Numbered from the stretch's first letter, positions 11,801-29,534 are shown. The stretch: DNA of 64,000 nt from Chrysomallon squamiferum (GCA_012295275.1 CM022671.1:12211678-12275677), one strand, 5' to 3'. Notes: a model not told the origin generated them from the sequence alone. Program-made: numbers and translations.

Positions 11801-14800
11801 ATAATAACATATTTTCTAGGATTTTGAAAATTGTAAACTTTATACAAGCTTCTTTGCTAAATAAGTTAATTAAATGAACTAAACTGTAATTAAAGACATC
11901 CTGCAGTATATAGATATTGACACTGGTTTGTTAGCATAAAAGTGATGTTTGGAACTTACATTTATATATGTATCGCATAGATTATTACTTAGTTCATTGA
12001 ATGTGTGGAACAGCTAAAGATAATATTTATTAAAAATGACTTAGATTGACCTTCTGAAGCTTCAGAAAAGAGCAATGAATTTCTTTAAATTTGCTTTGTT
12101 TGATAAGTAAATAGTTAAATTTAATTTTAAAATATATTTATATGTTTTGTTTACACATTTTTTTTTTTTATACCAGGATGCATGGTTCATGTGCAGGATA
12201 GCATACACAACAAATCGCCCATACTAATTCTGGATGATCTAGAAAAAGTTAACATAACACAGCTTTTTGGTGACCTGCTAGATCCAATAGAATACAGAGG
12301 GAAAACATACAGTTTTGGACTTAAAGGTAATAGCTGAATATATTATTAAATACTAATCTACAATTTATAAAGTAAAGTATTATCCCAATAATTGTAATGT
12401 TTTGAGAATTAAACATTGTCAAAGTTAAATGAATGAAACAGACAGGAAGACTGCATTACAAGCAATGATTCCTTGTAGCTGATGTATACAGAAAATTACA
12501 ATTATTCAAATTTGTTTAGCACAACCTGTGAATAGGTAACCACTGTAGAGTTTCAGGTAGTATTTGTTTTATTATTATACTTAGAAATAAGAATAAAGTT
12601 ACTTTATTTTTGTATTTATTACCTGAGCTGTAGGTAAATAAGGTACGTTTGAAGCACTGTTTGTACTGGATTGTTTTTTTAATTTTACACATTTATATGA
12701 AGACAATTTATTGTTTTAAAGCTGCTGTTCTCTTTTTACATAGGTACATATATGCAAACATACATACATACATACATACATATATCAGCTGAAGTATATA
12801 TTAAGTATTTTTTCTTATAGGTGAGGTAGATTCAGGTCGGGAGAACTACTACTTCCTTGATAACTTTTATCTCTTGGCAACAATGAACAGAGCAAGGTGA
12901 TAATTGATCAGTACTCAGCACTTTTATCCAAAAATATTGAAATAAAGTTTTAAAATATATTTTATTTTATTTTAATTTATTCTAATGTATTACAACAAAA
13001 TAAATGTTAAAAATAATAGTTTAATTACTCTGTAGATTATTCATTAACGTTTTTAATGTAAAATCAGCACTGAGTATGAGAGAGTTTTATTTAATAGATT
13101 ATTACTTTGGTATGACAGTAGCTAAAACAGAGAAAGTTTTTTTTTTTCAGTACAGTATTAATCTTGTCAGTTTTAATAATATTTTGTAGTAATGTTAAAA
13201 CTAAAAACTTATTATTTAAGAGGATATCATGTTTATTAAATATTTTAAACTTGTGAGAAAAAGTATGACAGAGTGGTTTTCTGAATTTAATTTGACATCT
13301 CCTGTGGTTTGTGGGGGTTTGTTCTTTTAATTTTTAATTTTCTGATGTTTATTCATTTACTTTTTAAATTGTATTATTATTCAAACAAATAAAGAAAATT
13401 AAGGAAAAATTAAAAAAAACCATTTAGTTAAACTAATGTTCTGCTTTTTATCACAGATCCACTGGCTTAGATCTTCACATACAACAAAGACTGAAATGGG
13501 TACATTTCCGTGTTGACACAGAGCCATTTAGCAATCTCTTGGCTCGCCATTTCCAACGACAGTTATGTCACCTATACAATGGACACCTGCCTGCAAGTGA
13601 TGATTCTATCTTAAAGTATGTCGAGTGGATTATCTGTGTGTGGCAGCGACTCAATGACAGCCTCAGTAAACTTGGCTTACCTGATGTTGCTTTTGGACCT
13701 TGTTTGTTTTTCAGCTGTCCTTTGGAGAGGAAAGATCCACAAGAAATTCTAAAGTATGTTTCACTAATTTTTAGAAAGATTTAAAAAAAATATATTTTAA
13801 AAAGGATTGAATAACTCTTTGTTTTAGAAATATTTGAATAAATATTGTTTAAAATGCTATGCTTATGTTGCTTAAGTTTCAGCAAATTCACACTTTTATG
13901 TTGGGGTCAGAATTATTTTCAGGCAGACATTGTGTGAAAAGACATCGTCATCTACTTTGTATACTGTGTGTTTGTTACAGATGGATGAAGGATCTGTGGA
14001 ATAATGTGATTGCACCACAAGTGTGTAGAGCTGTAAAGCGTGGTACACGTTCAGACTCTGCCAGTGATGGTCAGAAGAAAGTGGCCAACACAGCACTCTA
14101 TGTACTGATGCAGCGGTCAGTAGTGCTGGGATGTTCATTAACTGGCAGAGGTGTGTTCTTTGGATTTCTTCCTGTTACACAAGTCATGGTCATTTTAGCT
14201 GATAGCTATAGTGTAAAATTAAATGTTTACTCTTAAGTGTAAATTTATTATTTCATTGCTAATTTGTTTCGGTTAAAAATATGTTTGATAATTAAAACAA
14301 GTGCTTTTATATGTGGGTTTATTTGTGATTAAATGATTGGCAGTAGTGTTTTGTTGCAGTCAGTTAACTATGCTATTTAGTAAAAAATGAAAGGTGCCTA
14401 TTTAAAATAGATTCAAAATTGTTCAGGTTATATTCTCCATAATTGTTAACTGTTATTTAACTTATGTTTTTATTTATTTATATTATTTTATTATTATATT
14501 TTATTATTTTTTATATTTTAAATTTTTGTTGTTGTTGTTGTTGTTAGAGAAAGAGCTATACTTGTCAGGCTTCAGTGGCAGAAATGAACTTGACATTCCA
14601 CTGAAGTCAGAGAAATTTGGTTCTCTTCATCTCGCTACTAAAGAGTCTCACAAAAGTAACAAGGAAAGACAACCCCGCATGGAAAGCCTGACCAGTGATG
14701 GGCGGCACAAGCACAAACACAGATGGTAATAGTTACTATGAAAATAATCAGTTATTCCTTCACTGATCAAATAATCATGGTATATTAATTCAGTTCCTTT

Positions 14801-15618
14801 GTGTGTTTTTCAAACTTTTGCATTTATTTCAAACAGGTCTTTTGCTGGTAAGTATTTGTATTCTAGCATCAGATTTTTCATAAAATTGTTGATGTAGATG
14901 TTATTTAGTCCAGAACATTTTACACAACAATTTAACAAATATATGTTTGTGAAAAAATTGAAGAAATGTATTTTAATGAATACAATTTTATATAGTACTT
15001 AATAATAAGGAAATCATTTAAGTAGTTTATTCAATTACCTCTACTCACAGGCTTGACCAATGTTTCAGTAATGGATTAAGCAACAGTAAACGTCGAAGTT
15101 TGTCTGACCCATCAGTTGACAGAACTGCACAATTGGAAAGATTTGAACAACAGCAACTGCAAATATCACAAAAAAATGGTGAAGTCCCTTCATCTCAGCC
15201 AAAGATGCGTAAACTAGAAATCCGTTCACCAGTTCTGTTGCCTCTTTCATCTTCAGTAAGATCATCTCTGTTTGAACACCATTCTCCATCAAAGAGATCT
15301 CCCACTTCTGTTTCACATCAGCATCATAGTTTGTCTTTTGGATCAAAGAAGTCACGTTCTTCTGAAAACATTTCTATGGAAAGTAACCATTACTGCTCAT
15401 CTCAAAGGAGAGCTTCTAACCCATTTTCATTTTCTTTAACCACTCCTATGTCCAGACTCAACTCATTCAAGTTTCCTGAGGAGTGTTTACCCAGGTCTTC
15501 AGATATGATAGGTGGATCCAGTCCTGATCTAAACTCAAACAGTATACAAATATCAGAGCATGAAAACCAAGATGTTACCTCCAGCAAAACCCAGGATTGT
15601 CTGAATGTTATTAGTTGA
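6418..15618 (+). CDS. CTTNBP2: Cortactin-binding protein 2 homologue, 3' part (16 exons, 5' partial)
   Basis: Exons: 6418-6639, 7097-7196, 7581-7731, 8103-8291, 8704-8821, 9214-9498, 9607-9702, 10748-10824, 11249-11335, 11530-11629, 12177-12326, 12821-12896, 13457-13753, 13981-14150, 14548-14725, 15051-15618. All have GT-AG introns and matching phases, giving 953 codons before the TGA. Residues 1-260 of this part are about six ankyrin repeats, with SPLHKHAACG, LLSPLHIAAEAGH and ETALHLAALRG cores. A conserved middle domain follows, then a P-loop module with GPVGSGKS (about residue 423) and the acidic strand ILILDDLEK (about residue 490). The end is a serine-rich tail. In vertebrates CTTNBP2 binds cortactin and striatin and acts at dendritic spines. 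The N-terminal coiled-coil cortactin-binding region is not in the window. The order ankyrin then NTPase-like region, together with the conserved blocks, makes the family call firm; function in this animal is inferred. Confidence 0.87.
9962..10513. mobile_element. Non-autonomous foldback DNA transposon (MITE-like) in a CTTNBP2 intron
   Basis: The element starts TACCGTATATACT (9962-9974) and ends with its exact reverse complement (10501-10513). Inside each end is a second inverted motif around GTATAAGTCGA. Related copies of TCGACTTATAC occur near 10027, 10413 and 10469. The block is about 552 bases long and richer in CpG than the flanking intron. It encodes no protein. It lies between the exons ending at 9702 and starting at 10748, so it is carried in the CTTNBP2 primary transcript. 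I cannot name the superfamily with certainty; the target-site duplication may be only TA. Confidence 0.75.
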
Positions 15619-18060
15619 CACAGACTGACATGTTAGATAAATACATCTGTTATATGTTCACATTCAAGGATGTCTTGTTATAGCATATATAAGTGTTCCT
15701 TTTTAAGTCATGTAAACTGTAAGTTCCGTTTTAGGTGACATAAAACAAATTTCAAAAATTCTTTACTATCACTCTGAATATGTGTCAGGTTCATACTGTA
15801 ATTACTATGTTAACTACTAATGTTTGATATTAATGTAAGAAAAAACATAAGCAGAAGTTAATGTTAATATATCTTAAAAATACAGATTAACAACATATAT
15901 GCAAGAAATGTTTTAGTGACAAAAGTAGACAGTTTGGAGAGGTGAGGACACAAGGATAAAAAAAAAAAATTCTCTACCTTATTTTCCAGTTCTTTAATCA
16001 CTTTCAAATCACACACATTGCTGGATCATCTGTTACAAAATCACTTGACCAATGTTAGCTAAATTAACACCTGGGTGTAGTTTGTGAAATAATTTTATTT
16101 ATTGATCTCCATCAGTATTAATTGTTCATTTTTAATTTTAATTCTTGCCATTATACAAAATGTGTGACATCATTTTATTTTAAATTTTACTTTCTAAATG
16201 TCAGAAACCTTTTTTTTCCCCTCATTGTGTCTATAGCATCATTATTAACTGGTTGTAGAATAAGAAGTTTAATATTCCTTCCCAGACTATTGATATATTT
16301 ATTGCTATTATTATACACAGCTTTTATTTCTGCTGGTTGTACCTGATGCTGCAGAATACATACCAAAAACAATAGCTTATTTTTATTTATTTATTTATTT
16401 TCATTTAGAGCAGGCAAGGTTGTGTTATGTGAAGTTTTTGGAAGTTTTTAATTTACACTATTATAACTTGTATCACTATTTTAATTTCAATTAGTGCTTC
16501 TGTGTCAACAGCAATGAAATGGAGCAAGAAACTAATCAACAACAGGTTCAACTGAGATTTAATAGTGATAACTTAAATAAATGTTTCTGTTTGATTCTGT
16601 CACAATTATTAGCAGTGAATTTTCAAATATGTGACACACGAGTTAACAGTTTATGCAGTTTGTGTTGGTAATAGTTTAGCCAGACTTTTATCAAAATAAC
16701 CAGGCAAATTTAGCTACTCATTTCCATGACAATCATGATACAAATGTAACTTTCTTTAACACCAGCACAAATTTATATTTGCTCACAATGTTTTGTTAAT
16801 TTAAGACAGGTAAAATCAGAGATGGAAATATTTAAGATTATTATGTAGGTACCTTCAACCATTTTTATGCTTTCTTTTTCTTCTTTGAATGATAGTTCAG
16901 TGTATTCATATAATTAAATATAATAATTTTATTTTACAGTTGATCTGTATGTCAAGTTATTTATGTCAGTAAATAGTTCAAAGAACAAGTGATGGATTGT
17001 ATTTTGAAATGTTTACTTCAGTTTTCAAAGTAAGGGAACTGACCAAATAAAGTAAGAAATGCCATTGCCAAAGCGCTATAGCACGTTTTAAATTTGTTAT
17101 TATTTTATTACTTGCAGTATAAAACTATTATAAAATAATTATCTTTCTGTAGATAGATTTTGTAAAATAACATTCACCTCAAGAAAAACAACTGTTCACA
17201 TATATTTTATAAAAGTCAACACATTATGTTTACAAATTGTGTACTGGTTGCACAGGCAGAAACCTTTAATGTCCATTGAAGTAAAATTTTAGTTCAAGTT
17301 CTTGAAAGAGTATAGAAAAAAACAAATTATATTACCTTAGTGCTGTGTTCTTTTTATACTGTTATTTTTATATCAATTTTATAATTCAGAACTACATGAC
17401 GTTTTATTAAACAAAATTTTCACTAGCACTGTATGCAATGTTTTTACAGTTCACCTGATATTTATCAGTAATATTTAATAACTTTGGAACATATAGACTT
17501 TATTTTTAGTTTCATTTTTTTTTTTTATTCTTTTTTATTCTTTTTTTTTATTTAATATTTTTTAAAGTCATACACTGATAAAATTTTGTTTATGGAAAAT
17601 AAATTAATAAGTAAACAAGAGAAACTAAATTTGATGGCACGAGACTACAATTTGTATATCTGAAATATATTTGCTGTTCACTTGAATGTGTTAAATGGCT
17701 ACTAAATTGTACCTCTGTTGTTGTCTATTGTACATGTACATAGATTTCAAATTATTTATTTATAGCACATTATACCTCATTGTTTTGTTCTCTCATTGTA
17801 TCACTTTACTCTTGATGTTAGTGACTATATTTATTTTCTGTGGTTTGTTACATTTTAAATGTTAGTTGTGATTGCAGTAATTTTGTTTCTGGTTTTTTTC
17901 TTCTTTTTTCCGCATTCCAAAATGTCCATATAATGGTGCATTGATTTTTAAAAATATTTTAATGCATATATATATACTTTGTTTTTATACTTTGTTATTG
18001 TTTAATTCTATTTCTTTAAAGTGTGTGAATTCATTCAACATGGAGTCTAAATAAATTTTC
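15619..18060 (+). other. Probable 3' UTR region of CTTNBP2
   Basis: No coding potential follows the stop codon. AATAAA-type signals occur at several places, for example near 16577 and 18049, so the poly(A) site is uncertain. The limit given is the later of these candidates. Nothing else is supported in the stretch. Confidence 0.4.
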
Positions 18061-21000
18061 TGTACTTTCAAATTTTTATAGGTTTTAAACAATGAATCTT
18101 TTCAAATAGTAAAATAAGACAAATGAGGTTACTGAGGATGTTTGAAGCTGATGTGTTTTTTTTGTCATGATAAGTATTCATCGATAATAAATGGGAATAA
18201 AAATAAAGTCTGTAATGGTGCACATAGGCTGACATTTTCCATTTTATCACGTCATTATATAAAGAGAAATATTTTTCAAAATCAGTTTTGCACATGATTT
18301 ACCAAGTGTGTGTGAAGTAGAAACAAATTAAACATGGAGGTAATTTATTTAAGCCATGTAATGATCTATACTACAGACATTCATTGCACTACATGTATCT
18401 CTTGTACTTTATCCAGAAGTCTCTGACATTTGTCTTGCCGTATTAAGTACATATATGTGTATATTAAATTACATATATTAATTCAGATCTCATTTTTATT
18501 TATGTACCTTTAATACCTTTCAGACATTGTGTTCACATTTTATAGAGAGGATGATTTTCCATTTCAATTTCACGTGAATTTTTTTTTTATTCTTTTATTA
18601 AATATTTTAAAAAGATAGTTTTTTGCATAACTAAATTTCATGTTCTGTAAATTTTTCCAAAATCAGAGAAAATCATCTTCTCTTAACCAATATAATAGTT
18701 TTAAAAATAAATGATTGTCAACATTTGTCATAGAAAACAAAAACAACCTGGTTATAACCTCAGTGAGTAAGAAATAATGTAAATAAACAGCTATCATTAT
18801 CCTGGTGCTTTCATTCATGGTTCATATTCAGATAAGTTTTAGTTTTACATGTGGGTTTTAGGCGGCAATAGTTTTTAATTTTTAACATATGGTGGTTGAG
18901 TTTTTAAATGTATTTCACACTCAAAGAAGCAGAATATTATATCTGAATTTCTATAGCCTTAAAAGGGCTTGAATTGTTTCATGGGTATTTTATTTTTTAT
19001 TTTTATTTTTATTGATATCTTAAATGCTTTTAACAAGAATTATTTTAAGTTATTAACATTAATATTTCTGAGGGAAATGGTTGTTATTGGTGATAAAATA
19101 AATGCTCATTTTGTCATTTTATAACCCTAAACTACTTCAGCAGCATCTACTTATCGTCTCACCATCAGAATGTAGTTAACACATTGCATATGTAAATAAA
19201 ACTTAAAGGGGAAAGGACAGGTTATTATGGTACAAAATATTTTATTTCATTAGATGTTTTATATCCTTTATAAAGAAATAATATGACTTGGCTTTTCAGA
19301 ACAAACCTCTGTTTTTCTATATCATTTTTCTAAATTTTTCTTCTTTGATTTATTATATATATTATTTATATTATAAGGCCTTTAAGACAAATAATATTAG
19401 CATGTTTTAAATTATATTTATTACCAGAAAGGAACAAAATAATGTAAAATGTTTCTTAGTGTGCCAAAACAGATAGAATATTTTTATAAGCCTAATGCTA
19501 GGTCCACATGCTGCATGAATTCCAAAGAAGTAGGCTTTCAACACAACATTTATAAGCATATTTATAATGTTTTTTTTAATGCTGTACACAACTTTTGATG
19601 TATGAAATGTCTCAGTGCTGTGCTAATGCTTGTACTGATTATATCTGCCAATACCTGCCTGGGGTTGATGCTAATCAAATACATTAGTTTTCTGGTAGGT
19701 TATTAACAAACATTGTATTTATTTATTTATTGGTGCTAGTGAAATGTCCTTTATGTATAGCTAGCTGAAGAAAAATAATATATATTTTTTTGTTTTGCAC
19801 CCCCAAAATGTCAGGAATATATCACATATTAATCATGACATATTTGAATTGTGGGCCAATAAATAACCTGAAATATACAGAACAAAATGTTTGGTGTTAT
19901 TTTTACTAATTTATCTCATTTCTGTTTTATGTTTATTAACTTTAATGGAATTGTGGCTTGATAGGTTTAAAGAATTCAGACTCAAAACAAGTTTTTGTGC
20001 TTGGCACTGAAAGTGATATATATGTGTATGTATATGTTTGTGTGTGTGTAAGAACAAAAAAGTAGTTAGGTTTCTAAATAAAGAAAAATTTGAATATGGT
20101 TCATATATAGATAACATTTATACAGAAAGGCATTTTATCTTCAATATTTTAAAATCCACATGATTACAAAAATAACAAAAATTATTCTATTTTTTTTCCG
20201 TTGATCTTTGTAAACATTGTTTTCAATTATAATTTAAATAATTATTCACTAAATTTTAAAACTGTTAGTATTTTATTTTTAGACTGCTTTTAATGTGAAT
20301 GAACAACTGCTGAACAAGAAAATAATATGTTATCATGCAGTAATTATTTTTCTAGCCTAGAGGAAATCATTCAGTTGGCTATTATGATTATGGTGGTGAA
20401 CAGCAACAAAGGTGACAAATCCTTTTGTTAGGTAAACAACATTAATTGATGCTTAACTAAAGTGCCAACAGACCATAGATTATAGTTTTATTTCAAACAT
20501 AAAATGCAATTTCTGCGTGAATATAAACAAGTACATTTATATGCAAATCAATAGTCATTGATAAAGAATGGTGAATGAAAATAAAACATCCACAGACACT
20601 CCACACTTAACAACCTATCTGTTTAATGAGTGCAAGCATTTGAGATCAGACCTCCAACTAGTTGGTATTATACACTGTACAAGAACTTTGATCACTGAAA
20701 GTGCAGAATGGCATCTGGCGACAAACATATTTCACATCCATTCTCAGTGTCGTTTCTGCAGGTAGACCTGAAATATTAATAGCAAGTATTAGATCGAACT
20801 GAATACAAGTACTGATTACAGACATCCTAGTAACACACCAAAGCACTTTCCATGGTCTGCACATGCATCATGCATATGTTCCATGCTTGTGCATGTGTTG
20901 TTATCTTGAATTTCTGTTTCATCCTTATTTTTACTCATTTTCAAAAAATATCCAATATTATGTTAGATATATAATCGGCTTCCTCTTTGTATTCTATTCT

Positions 21001-22014
21001 TGACATGTGAACTTTTAAAGAATGGTGAATCAATAGACAAGTGTAGTGTTTCAAAATAATCATTGTGTGACTAAGGTAAGCTTATTTGTGACATTAATTA
21101 TATTGCAAGTTGCAGATTGTGCCATTCTGTCATATCCTGTGAAATTTCATACAATTTTATTAAGTTGAAGGTACTTAATTTGTTACCAAAATCAGTGATG
21201 GTCTCAGAAATGACATGGCCATAGCAAAAAGGTTGATGTTTTAGTTGATTTTGGGTGATTTAGTAATTATTCCAATTTTAAATATTTTCTTTCTGATAAA
21301 GATGCTGATATGAAGACAATTCTTAGCGAATTAGATTTTTATGATTTTATTTTTTTAGATCTCTATTATCAAGATATAACACAAATTAATATAATTAATG
21401 CCATTAATCAATTGGTTAAAACAAAAAAAAATAATAAAGGTTAGCAAAATACTTGAAAATGTAAAGTCTCCTACCACTCATGATCTTTTTAGTGCAATTA
21501 ATTCATTAAAATTCATGAATGTAAACAAGATTCTTAAAAATACAGTATATTGGTTTGAATCAATGAGATATTCAGTGTTTATGTTGGCAAGTGATTGAAC
21601 AAATTATATTTGCACTTTAGATTCTGAAAGAAAAATAACAGCAGACTATTCAGATAAAAAGTTGTATATTTTCTCATATCAATGCTATTAAAGATATCTT
21701 GATGTCATTTTAATCAGATTTTTTTGTCATTGGTTTCTTTCTTTCTTCTGCTTTTATTATTACTTTTTAAACTTTCTTTCTGATAAATAATTTTGTAGGA
21801 AAATTATATTTTAGAACATTTTGTTCCATACCTAGTGGTGTGTGTATGTGTGTGTGTGTATATATATATGACTCAATATATAGCTAATGAAGTGGTTCTC
21901 AAAATACTTAATTAGGATTAGTTTATTTTTATTATTAATATTCTTTTTCTTTTTATAAGTGCTTTTAATTTAAAGCTTTATCTTAAATATAGTCATAAAA
22001 TGATTATTGAAATG

Positions 22015-22046
<32 letters not shown>

Positions 22047-24034
22047 GAATTGTTTTAAATTTTAAATTAAAATTTTTATTTTTTTTTTAATGTCATTTTG
22101 TATATGTGTATGTATTAATGAGAGAGAGGGGCATATAAAAGGAAGTTTGATGAGAAAAGCAATCAGTTGATTCACAGGTGGATTTCTTTATGATTAATGT
22201 CTGTATTGAGTCATAGATCATTAGATGACAGAAAAGTGCTGTGATTTTTAATTTAGATAGTAACAGAAATATTTATATCAAACTATGGTTAAGAATCATA
22301 CAAACAATGAGATAGAAAACACACTATTGCCAAACACTGTGTTCATTAATCTTTCCAGTAGCAGCATAGATTTTTAAAATTTATTATTTAATTTATATGC
22401 TATTTTTTATGTACCCTTCTTCAGGCAGGAAATAATTCAGAGGTAGCACCAAGTTGGTAATAATAATAATAAAATACCAAATATATATCTGAAAATGTAA
22501 AAACTAGTTGGCCTGTAATATAATTGTAACTTTTCATTTCTTCTTAAAACAAACCCCAAAACACACCGTCAAAAAAAAAATAAATAAATAAATAAATAAA
22601 TAAATAAATTAATTAAAATAATTATAATAATACTTAATAGAATAAAATAAAACCACTGAAAATTCAGTAGTCTTCCTAAGCAATTAAAGCTAACAGCTAT
22701 TATTGTTATCCTTGTATTAATGAAGTCAAAAATATTAATGTTCATATGCCTCTGTTTCCATGTAAACTAATTGCCTTAATTAATAAGGTTAAAGTTTGTT
22801 CTTGGTTTTGCTGGGATAGTCTGTCACTATCTCTAAATATATATGATTAACACAAACACCTGTTATTACTGTAAGATGTGTAATGGGAGATTTAATTTAA
22901 AAATAATTTATTGGGTCTGAGTGGTATGTCACACTTGAGTGCAATACTGAATATGTAGCAAGAGGTATTTTAATTTCAACAATGAGCAGAATACATTCAG
23001 CACAGCACAAAATGAGCACAAATGGAAAATGTGTTAAGCAAGGATGGCCTCACGTGACCTGCATATGAGCAAAATGCCTGCTTATACTGCTTAAAAGCCT
23101 GCATTCTGTGTCGTGGAAACAAATCATGATAAAAAAGACATCTATTTTGTACACTTCATTTTAACTGAATATGTAACCTCTGTAACTTTCTGATTCTGAA
23201 TTACATAAAACACATTCAGAACAAAAAATAAAAATAAAACATTGTGAATAAATTCTGTTTTCAAATTATCTTCACTTGGATTGAAATGGTTTTAGGAATC
23301 AGAGTTAAGCTAAGGTTTGTGAGACAGATATTGGGAAGGATGTAAGTAAATGTTTTAGGTCACTTTGAGAGAAAATATACTAATAATAAGCTTATTTTTA
23401 GGTGTAACTAACATATATTTTTAATAAAATAAAGTGTTTTCCAGATTTTTCCATTTAAAAATAGTTTGTTAGTCTAAGTGGTATGTTACATTTGGAAATG
23501 TCCAACTTCTCTGTATGCTTTTGCAGACTAAATATGTACTGAAATACATTAACTTGAGGAATATGTAAAAATATATGTGGATTTATTATTTTTTTAATTA
23601 ATTATTTCCTTTCTACAATAATGCAAATTAGGCCTTTTATAATGTTTTAACATATGTGATAATTAATTACAGCTATTTATTTTGGGAGCTTTAAAGGAAA
23701 GATGCTACATAGATTTTAAACTTATTAGGTAATTCATAACCCATTCATTGTCTGTTACTGCTGTCAGAATCATGTATTTCCCTGGCTCAAAAATGTATAT
23801 AATTCAGTCTCACCCTAAACTGCCAGATGTCCATATGTTTCTGCTTCAGAAGAAATAACAAAGACAAATTAATGTGCTTTATAGTTTAAAATTCTAAGTC
23901 ACTTTAAGATATGACTAACCACAGACAAATGTAATGTTTTTTATCATTTATTTTGATCATTGTAATGAAAATTGTGCTCCCAGTAGGGAAAGAAGTGTTC
24001 ACTATTCAGTGTTATAAATATGAATGGGTACAGC

Positions 24035-24072
<38 letters not shown>

Positions 24073-25792
24073 TTTTTTTTTTTTTATAGCCCCTGAAACT
24101 TCAATTCATGAAACATAAGAGAAAAAAGTCTAATTAACTATGTTCATAATAAAAAAATATATGACCATGAGATTCTTTGTAACTAATTTTTTTTTTTTTT
24201 TTTAAGACTATGCACCAATATTACTAACATATAATATGAAATTATTTTTTAATCCATTTTCAACTTAGAAATGATCAGTACATTACAAATGAAAGAAATT
24301 TGAAAATGTAAATTAACTTCCACTTTGGGATTTAAAAAAAAAGATATATATATATTTATAAAATTTATATCAGACCCTTTAGTTGAAAAGGCATTAATTT
24401 AAAAATAAAAAAAAAATAAATGAAAAAGAGAATAAAAGCAACATCTGTACATTAACAAATGACAAATGTTAAAATGAATTCATTCTTTCATTTTCCTTCA
24501 GCATCATTTTAATAACCTTATAATTGTAACAAACATATTTTAATTATAAAGATTTAAATAAAATCTTGAAATATTATCATTTATAACTTCATGAACAACA
24601 AAGTGTTCAGAATCAGTATTTACGTACTTACTATTTGAAACTGGGTTCCAAAGTGAAAATTATGGGTTTTCTTCAAACGGTTTCAAGAGAACAAAACATT
24701 TGCATAAAACAGCATTTATTTTTTTAAACAGTTGATTTCCAGATATTTACATCACGTTTAGCTTTTATAAACAACTGTTTAACAGAGCCACATATTACCC
24801 AGTACCTCAGATACACAAAAAATTAACATCTGTACAGAATTTGGCATTGCCAGCCTGATACCTTAAAGTATACATTGCACAGATATATAAATACTAAATT
24901 ACTATTACATAAAGAAAAATGGCAATGTACCAGCAAATTTATAATTTATGATTTGTAAAAAGAAAATGAAAAAAAGAATGTTCCCTTATTTTTGTACAAA
25001 AATACGTTTATTGGGAATATTACATCATTTGCCAATTTTCCAACAAACAAAAATGAATGAAATTCTAGCTGACTAGTAACTTTTGTGATTAAAATTAATT
25101 TTGAATAAATTTTCAAGCAGATCTGTAATTGAAACCTAATTGCTATTAATTTAATTATAAAACAGTTTTCTAAATGAATGACCATGAAATCACAACACCC
25201 AATATATACATCTTTAAAAAAATTTACATTTCTTTGTTTGGTTTTACACTTTTTACATGCAAAAAAGATATTTGATACCAAAAGCAGTGAAAATCAAAGA
25301 AGGCTGACATATTTACTTTCAAAATAATTCTCATTTAAATCACTGTCTAACAGACATTGAAATAAATAATACTGAAGCCCAAATTAAAGATTAATATTAA
25401 ATATATTAAAATTATGAGAAGGGAAGGAAAAGAAATTGTATTCTATTTTAATAAAAAATGATTTTTAAAACAATATGTTCATGCAGACTTAAACTACAAC
25501 AAAAATAAACCGCATCCACTTTTCATATCTGTGATTCATTGTCCAGGATGTTGAGCTTTTTAACAACTGCTGCTCTCTTTCCTCTTGAATCACAGCTAAC
25601 AGCAATTCAAAACAAAATCCTCGTAACATTTAGACTTTCTGAAGTTTCATCACAAATCAACTAAGTTTTTTTTTAGTTATTTTTAAATTTGTTTTGTTTA
25701 GAAAACAGAAGTAGAATAATCTGATGTCAGCCTCCACTGAATACAGCAATCATGGAATATTGTCATATCACCTAACCCTAACTATTTAAACA
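18061..25792. other. Gene-poor interval between the convergent CTTNBP2 and ARF genes
   Basis: No exon is supported. The stretch holds simple repeats: TA near 22020-22046 and 24038-24067, an AATA run near 22580-22610, and poly(T) near 24069-24086. Two blocks look less AT-simple (about 20560-20900 and 22970-23120) but show no recognisable protein. The right-hand 1 kb or so probably contains the 3' UTR of the minus-strand ARF gene. Confidence 0.6.
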
Positions 25793-29363
<3,571 letters not shown>

Positions 29364-29498
29364 TGTTAATTAACAATGTTATAAGACAACAAATAAATAT
29401 GTAAAGTGTAAAATATAAGATTACTTCAAACCATAAGCTATAAATACAATTTTGAAAAGTTATCTAAAGTATAAACAGAACAGAAATAGAGATCAATG

Positions 29499-29534
29499 CC
29501 ACGTCAGTTTCGCCACTTGAAAGGCGTGACGTCA
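29499..29534 (-). promoter_or_regulatory. Two CREB/ATF-type sites upstream of ARF
   Basis: A perfect palindromic CRE, TGACGTCA, lies at 29527-29534. A TGACGTGG site, read on the minus strand, lies at 29499-29506. They are 136-171 bases upstream of the ARF start codon. In mammals ARF4 is the key target of CREB3 in the Golgi stress response, and CREB3/ATF6-type factors bind such sites. The motifs are plainly present; their use here is inference. Confidence 0.55.

Noticed and set aside
13896-14138. 80-codon minus-strand frame
   Set aside because: Antisense shadow of the CTTNBP2 exon 13981-14150.
21296-21660. Open frame with a possible transposase-like peptide (66 codons from 21398)
   Set aside because: No recognisable motif; frames break repeatedly and composition is that of the flanks.
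24946-25281. 111-codon minus-strand frame
   Set aside because: It lies just beyond the ARF stop codon on the same strand, with AT-driven composition and no family features. It is probably 3' UTR or downstream sequence.
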